DNA of 12,423 nt, taken from NCBI GenBank assembly GCA_937888735.1, contig CALASN010000148.1, positions 1 to 12,423 of the forward strand, written 5' to 3'. The first letter of the stretch is position 1; every line of letters starts with the position of its first letter. This document shows, piece by piece, positions 6,087-12,423 of the stretch. This stretch comes from UBA5499 sp002426275. Its GTDB lineage: Bacteria; Bacillota; DTU084. A program made the position numbers and the translations under genes. The notes beneath the pieces are model-generated. The model was not told where the DNA came from. It did no database searches and saw only the letters and a list, made by a program, of their open reading frames with translations.

Positions 6087-7193
6087 ATGCAATATCGAGA
6101 ATTTGGTAAAACGGGCGTCAAGGTTTCACGCTTGGGGTTTGGCGCAATGCGCCTGCCCAAAGACGAACAGCAGGCGATTATGGTTCTGATCCGTGCGCTT
6201 GAGCTGGGGGTTAACTACATAGATACTGCGCCCGGATATATGGACGGCGACAGCGAAAAGTTTGTTGGCAAAGCTTTGAAGGGATACCGCGAGCGGGTAG
6301 TCCTTTCCACCAAGAACCCAATCGAAGATGCTTCGGGAGACAACTGGCTGCGCCGCTTGGAGAAATCTCTAAAACGGTTGGATGTGGATTACATTGATTT
6401 TTACCACATGTGGAGCATAAGCTGGCAGGTATATCAAGAGAAAATCGCGCGAAAGCACGGGCCGCTTTGGGCCGCTCAGAAAGCGTTAGCCCAGGGTCTC
6501 ATTAAACATCTTTCCTTTTCATTTCACGATCGCCCTGAAAACATGATCAAAATCATCGATACCGGCAATTTTGAAACTGTACTGTGTCAGTATAACCTTT
6601 TGGACAGAGCAAACGAGAAAGCTATGGCTTATGCCAAAGCCAAAGGTTTAGGAGTAGCCATTATGGGTCCTGTGGGCGGAGGGAGATTAGCAGCTGCTTC
6701 TCAAGAAATTGCCAGCCTAATTCCCAGCGGGGTGAAAAGTACGCCGGAGGCCGCTTTACGCTTCGTGCTTTCTAATCCCAATGTGGATCTGGCGCTTTCT
6801 GGAATGGGCAGCATTCAGATGGTGGAGGAGAATGTGGAGGTTGCCTCCAGAGAAATTCCTCTCACAGCCCAAGAGCGGGCAAGCATTATCGCTATGACCG
6901 AGGCCAATCAAAAACTGCGGGCGCTTTATTGTACGGGCTGCAAGTATTGCATGCCTTGTCCCCGGGGCGTAAATATTCCCAGGAATTTTGAATTGATGAA
7001 TTATCATCGCGTTTGGGGTCTGACAGATTATGCCAAAGAACAATATCAAGCTTTAAGCCCAATCCAGAAAGCGGAGCATTGCATTGGTTGCCGCCGCTGC
7101 GAGAAAAAATGTCCGCAAAAGCTTTCCATTGCAAGCAAACTAAAAGAGGTGGTCCAAGCCTTAGATCCTTCGGAAGTTTGCAAGGCGCGGTAG
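6087..7193 (+). CDS. aldo/keto reductase with C-terminal 4Fe-4S module
   Basis: This 368-residue cytoplasmic oxidoreductase belongs to the COG1453-type aldo/keto reductases. The TIM-barrel reductase domain (about 1-265) starts YREFGKTGVKVSRLGFGAMR and keeps the catalytic tetrad: Asp46 and Tyr51 in DTAPGY, Lys76 in LSTKNP and His107 in YHMW. The C-terminal module has two four-cysteine motifs, CTGCKYCMPC (Cys282, 285, 288, 291) and CIGCRRCEKKC (Cys332, 335, 338, 342). Each is followed by or contains the typical proline, and together they are expected to bind iron-sulfur clusters. The physiological substrate is unknown. I chose ATG 6087, with AAGGTG upstream, over a GTG at 6078 that falls within that ribosome binding site. 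It is the last gene of the plus-strand unit and runs into a strong terminator. Confidence 0.9.
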   Translation: MQYREFGKTGVKVSRLGFGAMRLPKDEQQAIMVLIRALELGVNYIDTAPGYMDGDSEKFVGKALKGYRERVVLSTKNPIEDASGDNWLRRLEKSLKRLDVDYIDFYHMWSISWQVYQEKIARKHGPLWAAQKALAQGLIKHLSFSFHDRPENMIKIIDTGNFETVLCQYNLLDRANEKAMAYAKAKGLGVAIMGPVGGGRLAAASQEIASLIPSGVKSTPEAALRFVLSNPNVDLALSGMGSIQMVEENVEVASREIPLTAQERASIIAMTEANQKLRALYCTGCKYCMPCPRGVNIPRNFELMNYHRVWGLTDYAKEQYQALSPIQKAEHCIGCRRCEKKCPQKLSIASKLKEVVQALDPSEVCKAR

Positions 7194-7222
7194 AGAAAAG
7201 GAGGCCGGAGGCCTCCTTTTCT
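7194..7222. terminator. bidirectional terminator between reductase and spore coat genes
   Basis: A perfect 13-bp inverted repeat (7194-7206 with 7210-7222) surrounds the loop GGA. The stem has AAAA on one side and TTTT on the other, so it can end transcripts from both the reductase operon and the convergent coat operon. Confidence 0.9.
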
Positions 7223-7488
7223 TATACGATGGTATTAGCTGCAGACTGAGAGAATAGCTGCCGCACTTGGTTGATTTCTTGCTGCGAGGCATTCTGCGCC
7301 GGTTGATAATAGTTTTTCTGGGAGGCCGCTTGGAAGAGCTGATATTGAAATTGTTCATCCTGATCTCGGATTTGCTGCAAAGCGCTTCTGAGTTGTTGGT
7401 TTGAAGTCTCTGCGATTACGTTGGCGTAATTGCTAAGGCTTGCCTTGGTAGAGCACAAGACGTCTGAAATCATATCTTTTTCCTGCAT
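7222..7488 (-). CDS. CotF-like spore coat protein
   Basis: This 88-residue protein resembles the C-terminal half of CotF-family spore coat proteins. It has the helical segment DMISDVLCSTKASLSNYANVI and a second helix starting SNQQLRSALQQIRDQDEQ. A typical linker follows, QKNYYQPAQNASQQEI, with tyrosine and proline flanked by glutamines and asparagines. It is expected to be laid on the forespore or coat surface. The start at 7488 has AGGAGGTAAG upstream at ideal spacing. Its stop overlaps the edge of the shared terminator. It is the second gene of a two-gene operon, 12 bases after its partner. Function in the coat is inferred from family only. Confidence 0.8.
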   Translation of the reverse strand: MQEKDMISDVLCSTKASLSNYANVIAETSNQQLRSALQQIRDQDEQFQYQLFQAASQKNYYQPAQNASQQEINQVRQLFSQSAANTIV

Positions 7489-7500
7489 ACTGCTTACCTC

Positions 7501-7686
7501 CTAGTGAAGAAATGAAATTAATTTATCCTTGGTGCTGCGCGCGGATTGCGCGGATTGCTGCAGCATCTGCTTTAGCTGCTGATCCTGGCACTGGCTGGCA
7601 TAGGTCTGCAACTTGTTGCTGGCAGTTTCGTGAGACCCGATGAGCTCCCGCAGATTCTGCAGTTCAAGTTGGTTCAGGTTTGCCAT
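7501..7686 (-). CDS. small CotF-related spore coat protein
   Basis: The 61-residue product (MANLNQLELQNLRELIGSHE, then a Gln-rich helix with QCQDQQLKQMLQQSAQ) resembles the short companion proteins found with CotF-like proteins in Clostridia. It is entirely helical and rich in Gln and Ser. I chose the ATG at 7686 because GGGAGGTGG lies just upstream. The frame stays open 10 codons further, to an ATG at 7716, but those codons encode the ribosome binding site itself (KKKGGGS). It is the first gene of the coat pair. No sigma-A promoter is evident upstream, in keeping with a sporulation sigma factor, but I cannot name one with confidence. Confidence 0.75.
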   Translation of the reverse strand: MANLNQLELQNLRELIGSHETASNKLQTYASQCQDQQLKQMLQQSAQSARSTKDKLISFLH

Positions 7687-7799
7687 CGATCCACCTCCCT
7701 TTTTTTTGCTCCTCATTATTGTGTTCTACTGAGATGATTTTTAACCGCGGGTAGAGTTCTAGTTGCTGGGTTAGCTGGGTTCCCGTTGCTGGTCGCCTC

Positions 7800-7828
7800 T
7801 TGACAACCTGAACGGAAGACTTTATAAT
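7800..7828 (+). promoter_or_regulatory. consensus sigma-A promoter of tRNA-Val
   Basis: Perfect TTGACA (7800-7805) and perfect TATAAT (7823-7828) are separated by 17 bases. Transcription would start near 7835, about 7 bases before the tRNA. Confidence 0.95.
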
Positions 7829-7841
7829 AGAAATACGTTGT

Positions 7842-7918
7842 GGGGGGGTAGCTCAGCTGGCTAGAGTGCTACATTGACATTGTAGAGGTCAGCGGTTCGA
7901 GCCCGCTCCTCCCCACCA
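7842..7918 (+). tRNA. tRNA-Val, anticodon GAC
   Basis: The acceptor strand GGGGGGG (7842-7848) pairs with CCTCCCC, with one G-U pair, followed by A and an encoded CCA ending at 7918. The anticodon stem CTACA/TGTAG encloses the loop TTGACAT, giving anticodon GAC at 7876-7878, which reads the valine codons GUC and GUU. The T arm is AGCGG-TTCGAGC-CCGCT. It is a single tRNA with its own promoter and terminator. Confidence 0.95.
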
Positions 7919-7950
7919 TTAATTGACTTGACGATTATCAACGTTTGTAG

Positions 7951-7971
7951 ACCGGCATTGCCGGTTTTTTT
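7951..7971 (+). terminator. terminator after tRNA-Val
   Basis: The stem ACCGGC (7951-7956) and GCCGGT (7960-7965) with loop ATT is followed by a run of T to 7971. It separates the tRNA from ytxC. Confidence 0.85.
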
Positions 7972-8015
7972 ATTTTAAATCCATTTCTCGTTTTGTATAC
8001 ATTTTTTCGCCGGCA

Positions 8016-8024
8016 CATATAATA
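8016..8024 (+). promoter_or_regulatory. -10 region of ytxC, sigma-A or mother-cell sigma type
   Basis: TATAAT at 8018-8023 fits sigma-A, but no good -35 box lies 17 bases upstream. The overlapping CATATAATA (8016-8024) matches the CATAnnnTA -10 pattern of the mother-cell sigma factors E and K, with ATAC at 7997-8000 as a possible -35. Transcription would start near 8030, so ATG 8031 would be leaderless. Confidence 0.4.
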
Positions 8025-8048
8025 AATTCGATGAAAGGGAGTGGGGAA

Positions 8049-8873
8049 TTGGTAACTTTAGCCATCGGTACAGCTAAGACAAACCGATCTGTCACAGAAC
8101 AGCTGGTCAGCTGCCTGAAGACTGGCGGCTTAGAAATAGAAGTCTCGAACTTGGGGCAGTGGATTTTTTTAGGCTGCAAACAGACCGGCACGGAATTTGA
8201 ATCTAATCTGTTGCGGGCCTTTGTGGCGGACGCAGTTTCCGATCTGTTGGTTGGCGTGCAGCAAAGACAGCTGATAGAAGGAATTCTGCGCCGTCATTAT
8301 AAATGGTTTACAGCGACAGAAAGGGAACAACTAATAAGTAGAAGCAGCGAAATCTTAAATTGTGATTCGCAGACTGGCGAAGAAGACCAAAGGCGCAGGC
8401 GTCAGCGGAGAAACTTAGTGTATATGAGGTTGATGGAATGTTTGGCGGGAAGACCGCAGATTGTATTGGAAGGCTTTGTGCGCTTCCGGTTGAAGGAATA
8501 CTATCGTGAACTGAAGTTGGCTGTAGACTTGGCAGTGGAAGAATTCATGGCGGATCAGGAATATCGCGATTTTATCTTGCTTCTTCGTTCTTTCGTTGAT
8601 ATTCAGACGCCTCTGTTTGAACGGGTACACGTGATTTATAAAAACGATTCTTATTTGTTATTAGATGGAAACGGTGCGGAACTGCCGGCAGAATATCTTG
8701 AAGAATCGTTGCCGGGAATGGAGCCTGAAGATCTATTGCTCAGCAACCTGATCACTTTGGCGCCAAAATCGCTAGTCCTCCATCTGCCGCCGGAGAAGGA
8801 GATTGTAGAGACCGTCAAACAAGTATTTCAGGAGCAGGTAACCGTTTGTTCCGGCTGCGATCTTTGCACGTAG
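8049..8873 (+). CDS. ytxC: sporulation protein YtxC
   Basis: The 274-residue protein belongs to the YtxC family, which is confined to endospore formers and has no known biochemical activity. The family core is clear: EGFVRFRLKEYYRELKLAVD (141-160), a helix with EEFMADQEYRDFILLLRSFV, and FVDIQ (182-186) leading into a beta segment (RVHVIYKND). The C-terminus ends VCSGCDLCT, a CxxCxxC arrangement (Cys267, 270, 273) that could bind metal. I chose the TTG at 8049, with AAGGGAGTGG upstream. An in-frame ATG at 8031 has no ribosome binding site and would lie at the predicted transcription start. The gene is upstream of thrS as in Bacillus, but here a pseudokinase gene separates them and thrS is on the opposite strand. 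ATG 8031 remains the alternative start (280 residues). Confidence 0.85.
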   Translation: MVTLAIGTAKTNRSVTEQLVSCLKTGGLEIEVSNLGQWIFLGCKQTGTEFESNLLRAFVADAVSDLLVGVQQRQLIEGILRRHYKWFTATEREQLISRSSEILNCDSQTGEEDQRRRRQRRNLVYMRLMECLAGRPQIVLEGFVRFRLKEYYRELKLAVDLAVEEFMADQEYRDFILLLRSFVDIQTPLFERVHVIYKNDSYLLLDGNGAELPAEYLEESLPGMEPEDLLLSNLITLAPKSLVLHLPPEKEIVETVKQVFQEQVTVCSGCDLCT

Positions 8874-8898
8874 AATGCTACACTTTCCCCCTGCCCTG

Positions 8899-8907
8899 TG
8901 CTATAAT
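8899..8907 (+). promoter_or_regulatory. extended -10 promoter of the pseudokinase gene
   Basis: TGCTATAAT (8899-8907) is a perfect -10 box with the extended TGn element. The -35 region (TACACT, 8879-8884, 17-base spacer) is weak. It would start a transcript near 8914, just before the ribosome binding site. Confidence 0.6.
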
Positions 8908-8930
8908 ATTACCAACAGGGGGGAATGGCG

Positions 8931-10229
8931 ATGGACCAGAGGAAAATCCTGTGGTTGGATTTTCAGGTTGGAGAGTTACCGCGACAATCTTTGCTGGTTG
9001 AAACTGCAAAACAGATCGGGAGCCGTATCGAAGAGCTCACCGAGCTTTCACATCCGCGCTTTCTGCGGGATATAGCTGTGGAAAGAAAGAACGGCAAGTA
9101 TTATTTGGGAAGGGAAACTGTTGCCGGGCTCACTTCCTTGGCGGAATACCTTCAGAATCACACTGTCCAGCCGGAACAATTTGGTAATTGGCTGCTGGCT
9201 GCTTTAGATGTTCTTAACTACATCCACCAGGCGGGGATTTTCCTGTATGGAATCACCTTAGATAATATTTACCTTTCCCCCACGGGAGAACTTTATCTGG
9301 CTGACGCTAAGCCGCGTCAATTGCTGTCCACGTTTACTCCCATCTCCGATACCGAAGAATATCTGGCGCCGGAGGTTCTGAAAGGTCAGCCCAGCGGCGC
9401 CGCAGCGGACATCTGGAGTTTAGGTGTGGTAGCGTATAGGGCTTGCTGCGGAGTTTTTCCGTTTGCAGACAAGGAACCGCAGCTCGTTAGCGAAAACATC
9501 GCAGAGCGGGAACCTTTAGATCCACGTTATCATAATCCCAAGCTGAGCGCTTCTTTGGCGAAACTGATTTTGTCCCTGCTGACCAAAGAGCCAGCCCAGC
9601 GACCGACAGCAACGGCAGCTTTGCTTGAAGCTCATAAGTTAGCCGGTTTTTGCACTGCCAGTCCTCGAGAGGAAGCGGCCTTTGCCCAAAAAGCTGAGCG
9701 TAAGGTTTTGGGGACGGAACGGTCCTGGCAGAGAAAAAGATTTTTCCGCAACAACTGGGGCTGGTTTGCCGGAGGCTTAGTGGTGCTCTTAATTGGGATC
9801 TCGCTTTTCCGTAGCGGACAGACGGAGTCTGTGATCACGGCAAAGACTACCCCCTTGGAAGTAGTTAAAATATATTATCGCTCTCTGAATGATTTAGATG
9901 TGATCGCCATGGAGCAGGCCATTGATAAGAAAGTCGGCAAACAAACCATAGACATGGTCAGCCGCTTGCATGTGATCGAGAAGGTCAATCTTGGCATGCA
10001 AATGCAAAGCGGGCAAAAAAAAGAACCTGCACCTGATTTAGTTAAGGTGCAGGAACTGAAGATCCAGGGGAGCCAAAAGGGAGATTCTGCCGTTTATACT
10101 GCCAGTTACCAGTTTAGCCTGCCGGCAGAAGGCGGCGGCATGCAGACCACAAACCGCCAAGATAAGCTAGTGCTGCGCAAAGTGGAAGGCAAATGGCGGA
10201 TCGTGGGTCTTGCCGCTGAGGAATTATAG
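8931..10229 (+). CDS. membrane-anchored pseudokinase with extracytoplasmic NTF2-like domain
   Basis: This 432-residue protein has a cytoplasmic protein-kinase-like domain (about 1-240), a basic juxtamembrane stretch, one membrane segment (about 277-293, WFAGGLVVLLIGISLF) and an outside domain (about 305-432). The kinase C-lobe is recognisable by EEYLAPEVL (143-150, the APE motif), DIWSLGVVAYR (160-170) and the conserved Arg224 in AQRPTA. The catalytic loop reads LYGITLDNI (105-113) instead of HRDLKPENI, so the catalytic Asp is Gly107. The DFG motif reads DAK (125-127). The N-lobe is short, with no glycine-rich loop or clear VAIK lysine. It is therefore probably a pseudokinase that binds or signals without phosphotransfer. 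The outer domain (TPLEVVKIYYRSLN to KWRIVGL) resembles SnoaL/DUF4878-type NTF2-like folds. I chose ATG 8931 for its spacing to GGGGGG; ATG 8925 is too close. Its stop codon overlaps the convergent thrS end by 6 bases. Confidence 0.82.
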   Translation: MDQRKILWLDFQVGELPRQSLLVETAKQIGSRIEELTELSHPRFLRDIAVERKNGKYYLGRETVAGLTSLAEYLQNHTVQPEQFGNWLLAALDVLNYIHQAGIFLYGITLDNIYLSPTGELYLADAKPRQLLSTFTPISDTEEYLAPEVLKGQPSGAAADIWSLGVVAYRACCGVFPFADKEPQLVSENIAEREPLDPRYHNPKLSASLAKLILSLLTKEPAQRPTATAALLEAHKLAGFCTASPREEAAFAQKAERKVLGTERSWQRKRFFRNNWGWFAGGLVVLLIGISLFRSGQTESVITAKTTPLEVVKIYYRSLNDLDVIAMEQAIDKKVGKQTIDMVSRLHVIEKVNLGMQMQSGQKKEPAPDLVKVQELKIQGSQKGDSAVYTASYQFSLPAEGGGMQTTNRQDKLVLRKVEGKWRIVGLAAEEL

Positions 10230-12134
10230 TTTCTTTGCCGCTTCCTCTGTTAGTTTGGCAACTAGCTCCCGGCAGCTCATTGTGCCAATGTCTCCCTGGC
10301 TGCGGGAGCGGACGCTGAGAATTTTGGCCTCCTCCTCTTTGGGACCGATAATGATCATATAGGGAATTTTTTGCAGCTGGGCTTCCCGAATGCGGTAGCC
10401 CAGTTTTTCGTCTCTGTCGTCGACCTCTACCCTTAGCGCAAAGTCTTCCAGCTGCGCTTTAACCTCCCGAGCATAGGCGCGCTGCGCTTCTCCCACGGGC
10501 AGGAGCTCTGCTTGTACAGGCGCAAGCCAAAGGGGAAAGGCTCCCGCGTAATGTTCCGTTAGGATGGCAATGAAGCGTTCAATGCTGCCGTAGATTACCC
10601 TGTGAATCATCACTGGCCTATGCTTGGCCCCGTCTGCGCCTATATAGGTGAGATCGAAGCGCTCAGGGAGCATAAAGTCCAGTTGAATCGTGCCGCACTG
10701 CCAGGTTCTTCCTAAGGAATCTTTCAGGTGAAAGTCGATCTTCGGACCGTAAAAAGCGCCGTCGCCTGCGTTTACTTTATAGTCTTTTCCCAGTTTCTGC
10801 AGGGTTTTCTCCAGAGAGGCTGTGGCCTTTTCCCAGATTTCTGCCGGGCCCATAGAATTTTCAGGACGCGTGCTCAGTTCCACGTGATAGCTGAAACCAA
10901 AGAGGCTATAGAATTTGTCCACCAGTTTGATTACTCCGGAGATCTCATCTTCGATTTGTTCCGGCAGAATGAAAAGATGCGCATCATCCTGGGTGAAAGC
11001 GCGTACTCGCATCAGCCCGTGCAGGGCGCCGGAAAGCTCGTGACGATGCACCAGTCCCAGCTCACCCAGGCGAATGGGCAAATCCCGATAGCTGTGGAGC
11101 TGACGTTTATACATCAGAATTCCCCCGGGACAGTTCATCGGCTTGATGGCATAATTATTGTCATCGATTTTGGTGAAGTACATATTTTCCTGATAGTGAT
11201 CCCAGTGGCCCGAGCGATGCCACAGCTCTTCGCTGAGAATGACGGGGGTCTGAATTTCCTGATAGCCCGCTTTCCGATGCTCTTCCCGCCAAAAGCTCAT
11301 CAGCTGATTTTTGATGATCATCCCTTTGGGGTGGAAAAAGGGAAACCCTGGTCCTTCTTCGTGGATGCTGAATAAATCTAGTTGTTGTCCAAGCTTTCTG
11401 TGATCACGCTTAGCAGCCTCTGCCAACAGCTGTAAGTGAGCGTCCAGCTGACTTTGCTTGGGGAAGGCGGTTCCATAGATCCGCTGCAGCATGGGCTTGT
11501 CTGAATCGCCGCGCCAGTAAGCGCCGGCTACAGTCTGCAGTTTGAAGGCTTTGATCATGCCGGTGGCGGGCAGATGCGGGCCGCGGCAGAGATCCACAAA
11601 TTCTCCCTGTCTGTAGATGCTGACCATATCCGCGTTTAGATCGTCGATTAATTCCACCTTATACGGTTGGTTCAACTCAGCGAACAATCCTCTGGCTGCC
11701 GCGCTTGACAGTTCTTCCCGCTGAAGGGGAAAATTTTCCGCGATAATTTTTTTCATTTCAGCTTCGATTTTTTCCAGATCTTCGGAAGAAAAAGTCACCG
11801 GAGAATCAAAGTCATAATAAAAGCCGTTTTCAATGGTAGGTCCGATGGCTAGCTTTACCTGGGGCCATAGTCTTTTTACAGCTTGGGCCAGCACATGGGA
11901 AGTTGTATGTCTGAGGACGTCAAGTCCATCAGGCGAGTCTAATGTAATCAATGTAAAAGGAATGGCGCTTTGGGTTTCCGGGACTTTGGACGTCAGATCC
12001 ATCAGCTCGTCTCCCAGGCGAGCTGCCGCAGCGCTCTTTTTAAAACGGGGTAACGCCTCCACAATGATCTCCTGGATGGTGGCGCCGGCGGGAAATTCCC
12101 TGACGTTACCGTCTGGGAAGAGTAGTTTTGCCAT
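10224..12134 (-). CDS. thrS: threonine--tRNA ligase
   Basis: This 636-residue class II aminoacyl-tRNA synthetase charges tRNA-Thr with threonine. In order it has a TGS domain (about 1-62, MAKLLFPDGNVREFP) and an editing domain with HTTSH (His76, His80) and CRGPH (Cys183, His187), which clears mischarged Ser-tRNA. The catalytic core follows (about 245-535), with zinc ligands Cys335 (MNCPGG), His386 and His511, motif 2 at VHRHELSGALHGLMRVR and motif 3 at GSIERFIAIL. The anticodon-binding domain is C-terminal (about 537-636). It is intact and of normal length. I chose the ATG at 12134, preceded by GAGGAGG. The open frame extends 56 codons upstream, but that part runs through a promoter and a terminator. 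The leader is about 40 bases, too short for a T-box. No terminator separates it from the convergent pseudokinase gene. Confidence 0.97.
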   Translation of the reverse strand: MAKLLFPDGNVREFPAGATIQEIIVEALPRFKKSAAAARLGDELMDLTSKVPETQSAIPFTLITLDSPDGLDVLRHTTSHVLAQAVKRLWPQVKLAIGPTIENGFYYDFDSPVTFSSEDLEKIEAEMKKIIAENFPLQREELSSAAARGLFAELNQPYKVELIDDLNADMVSIYRQGEFVDLCRGPHLPATGMIKAFKLQTVAGAYWRGDSDKPMLQRIYGTAFPKQSQLDAHLQLLAEAAKRDHRKLGQQLDLFSIHEEGPGFPFFHPKGMIIKNQLMSFWREEHRKAGYQEIQTPVILSEELWHRSGHWDHYQENMYFTKIDDNNYAIKPMNCPGGILMYKRQLHSYRDLPIRLGELGLVHRHELSGALHGLMRVRAFTQDDAHLFILPEQIEDEISGVIKLVDKFYSLFGFSYHVELSTRPENSMGPAEIWEKATASLEKTLQKLGKDYKVNAGDGAFYGPKIDFHLKDSLGRTWQCGTIQLDFMLPERFDLTYIGADGAKHRPVMIHRVIYGSIERFIAILTEHYAGAFPLWLAPVQAELLPVGEAQRAYAREVKAQLEDFALRVEVDDRDEKLGYRIREAQLQKIPYMIIIGPKEEEAKILSVRSRSQGDIGTMSCRELVAKLTEEAAKKL

Positions 12135-12180
12135 AAAAATAGCCTCCTCAGTTGCTGAGCATGTCGCAATTGTTAGTCTA

Positions 12181-12209
12181 ATTTTAGCACACGCACAGGC
12201 GCCGCGCAA
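12181..12209 (-). promoter_or_regulatory. sigma-A promoter of thrS
   Basis: On the minus strand, TTGCGC (12209-12204) and TAAAAT (12186-12181) are separated by 17 bases. Transcription would start near 12174, giving a leader of about 40 bases. Confidence 0.6.
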
Positions 12210-12215
12210 GGTATG

Positions 12216-12242
12216 AAAAAGCCCTGCCTTGAGCGGCAGGGC
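12216..12242 (-). terminator. terminator after the YjcZ-type peptide gene
   Basis: An 8-bp GC-rich stem (GCCCTGCC at 12221-12228 and GGCAGGGC at 12235-12242) with a 6-base loop is followed on the minus strand by five T. It ends the peptide transcript and makes thrS independent of it. Confidence 0.85.
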
Positions 12243-12256
12243 GTCTGATGAGGGAC

Positions 12257-12340
12257 TTAGAAAATAAAGAAAACCAAAAAGAGGATCAGAATGACAATCC
12301 AAAGCCAGGATTGATTGCAGCCGCCAAAGATTCCACTCAT
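12257..12340 (-). CDS. YjcZ-type sporulation micropeptide
   Basis: This 27-residue peptide reads MSGIFGGCNQSWLW and then a single membrane helix (IVILILFLVFFIF) up to its stop codon. The pattern of a short glycine-rich head with one cysteine followed by one hydrophobic helix is typical of the YjcZ family of sporulation peptides. In Bacillus these are mother-cell or spore membrane proteins of poorly known function. The start ATG at 12340 has a strong GGAGGTGA about 8 bases upstream, and a good terminator lies 15 bases after the stop. It is likely a stand-alone gene, followed by thrS on the same strand. Because of its length it is easily missed by gene callers. Confidence 0.8.
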   Translation of the reverse strand: MSGIFGGCNQSWLWIVILILFLVFFIF

Positions 12341-12423
12341 GAGTAATTCACCTCCGAATTGTTTGGCACGGGTCTTCGACACTTTCCCTATTGCCAAAGC
12401 ATCTCAAAGCCTTGATGCAGGCT

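Noticed and set aside
7762..7793. GTTGCTGG repeated twice upstream of the tRNA-Val promoter
   Set aside because: The units are short and imperfectly spaced, and there are too few copies to be a regulatory array.
10728..11375. Plus-strand open frame of 215 codons opposite thrS
   Set aside because: It lies wholly inside thrS, has no recognisable domain, and its composition is that expected of the complement of a conserved gene.
12135..12302. 56-codon N-terminal extension of thrS
   Set aside because: It runs through the peptide gene's end, a clear terminator and the thrS promoter, and the TGS domain begins at the ATG at 12134 with its own ribosome binding site.
12388..12423. Minus-strand frame ending LHQGFEMLWQ and stop at the window edge, possible end of another gene
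   Set aside because: Only 11 codons are in the window and two frames are open here, so neither can be preferred.

Overview
The window looks like chromosomal DNA from an endospore-forming, Gram-positive bacterium of the Firmicutes, most likely of the Clostridia (a Peptococcaceae-type lineage is my inference, not shown). The evidence is a YtxC-family sporulation gene, two small CotF-like spore coat genes, a 27-residue YjcZ-type peptide, a DnaD-family helicase loader, YlbF, consensus sigma-A promoters and strong AGGAGG-type ribosome binding sites. The order replication-loading genes, then ytxC, then thrS recalls the dnaB-dnaI-ytxC-thrS neighbourhood of Bacillus subtilis. No phage, transposon, CRISPR or rRNA is visible.

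Layout. (1) Positions 1-1650 hold a tRNA-Leu(CAG) with a near-perfect promoter, an unassigned short open frame, a DNA-3-methyladenine glycosylase I gene (tag) whose start lies just after a run of nine G, and, convergent to it, a truncated and frameshifted CPBP membrane-protease gene. This part looks eroded. (2) Positions 1631-7222 form one tightly packed plus-strand unit of seven genes: ylbF, a two-helix membrane protein, a membrane GAF-GGDEF diguanylate cyclase, a DnaD-family loader, a divergent DnaB-type helicase, a 65-residue acidic protein and an aldo/keto reductase with a C-terminal iron-sulfur module. A promoter precedes it and a 13-bp bidirectional terminator ends it. (3) Positions 7222-7686 hold a two-gene spore coat operon on the minus strand sharing that terminator. 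(4) Positions 7800-7971 hold a tRNA-Val(GAC) with a perfect TTGACA/TATAAT promoter and its own terminator. (5) Positions 8016-10229 hold ytxC and a membrane-anchored pseudokinase with an extracytoplasmic NTF2-like domain. (6) Positions 10224-12340, minus strand, hold a yjcZ-type micropeptide with its terminator, then thrS with its own promoter and no room for a T-box.

Working together. The seven-gene unit could link a second-messenger enzyme (c-di-GMP) and a YlbF regulator to replication-fork helicase loading, but co-transcription is the only evidence for that link. The most unusual items are the DnaB-fold helicase sitting where Bacillus has the AAA+ loader DnaI, the pseudokinase lacking the HRD aspartate, and the convergent overlap of the pseudokinase and thrS stop codons.
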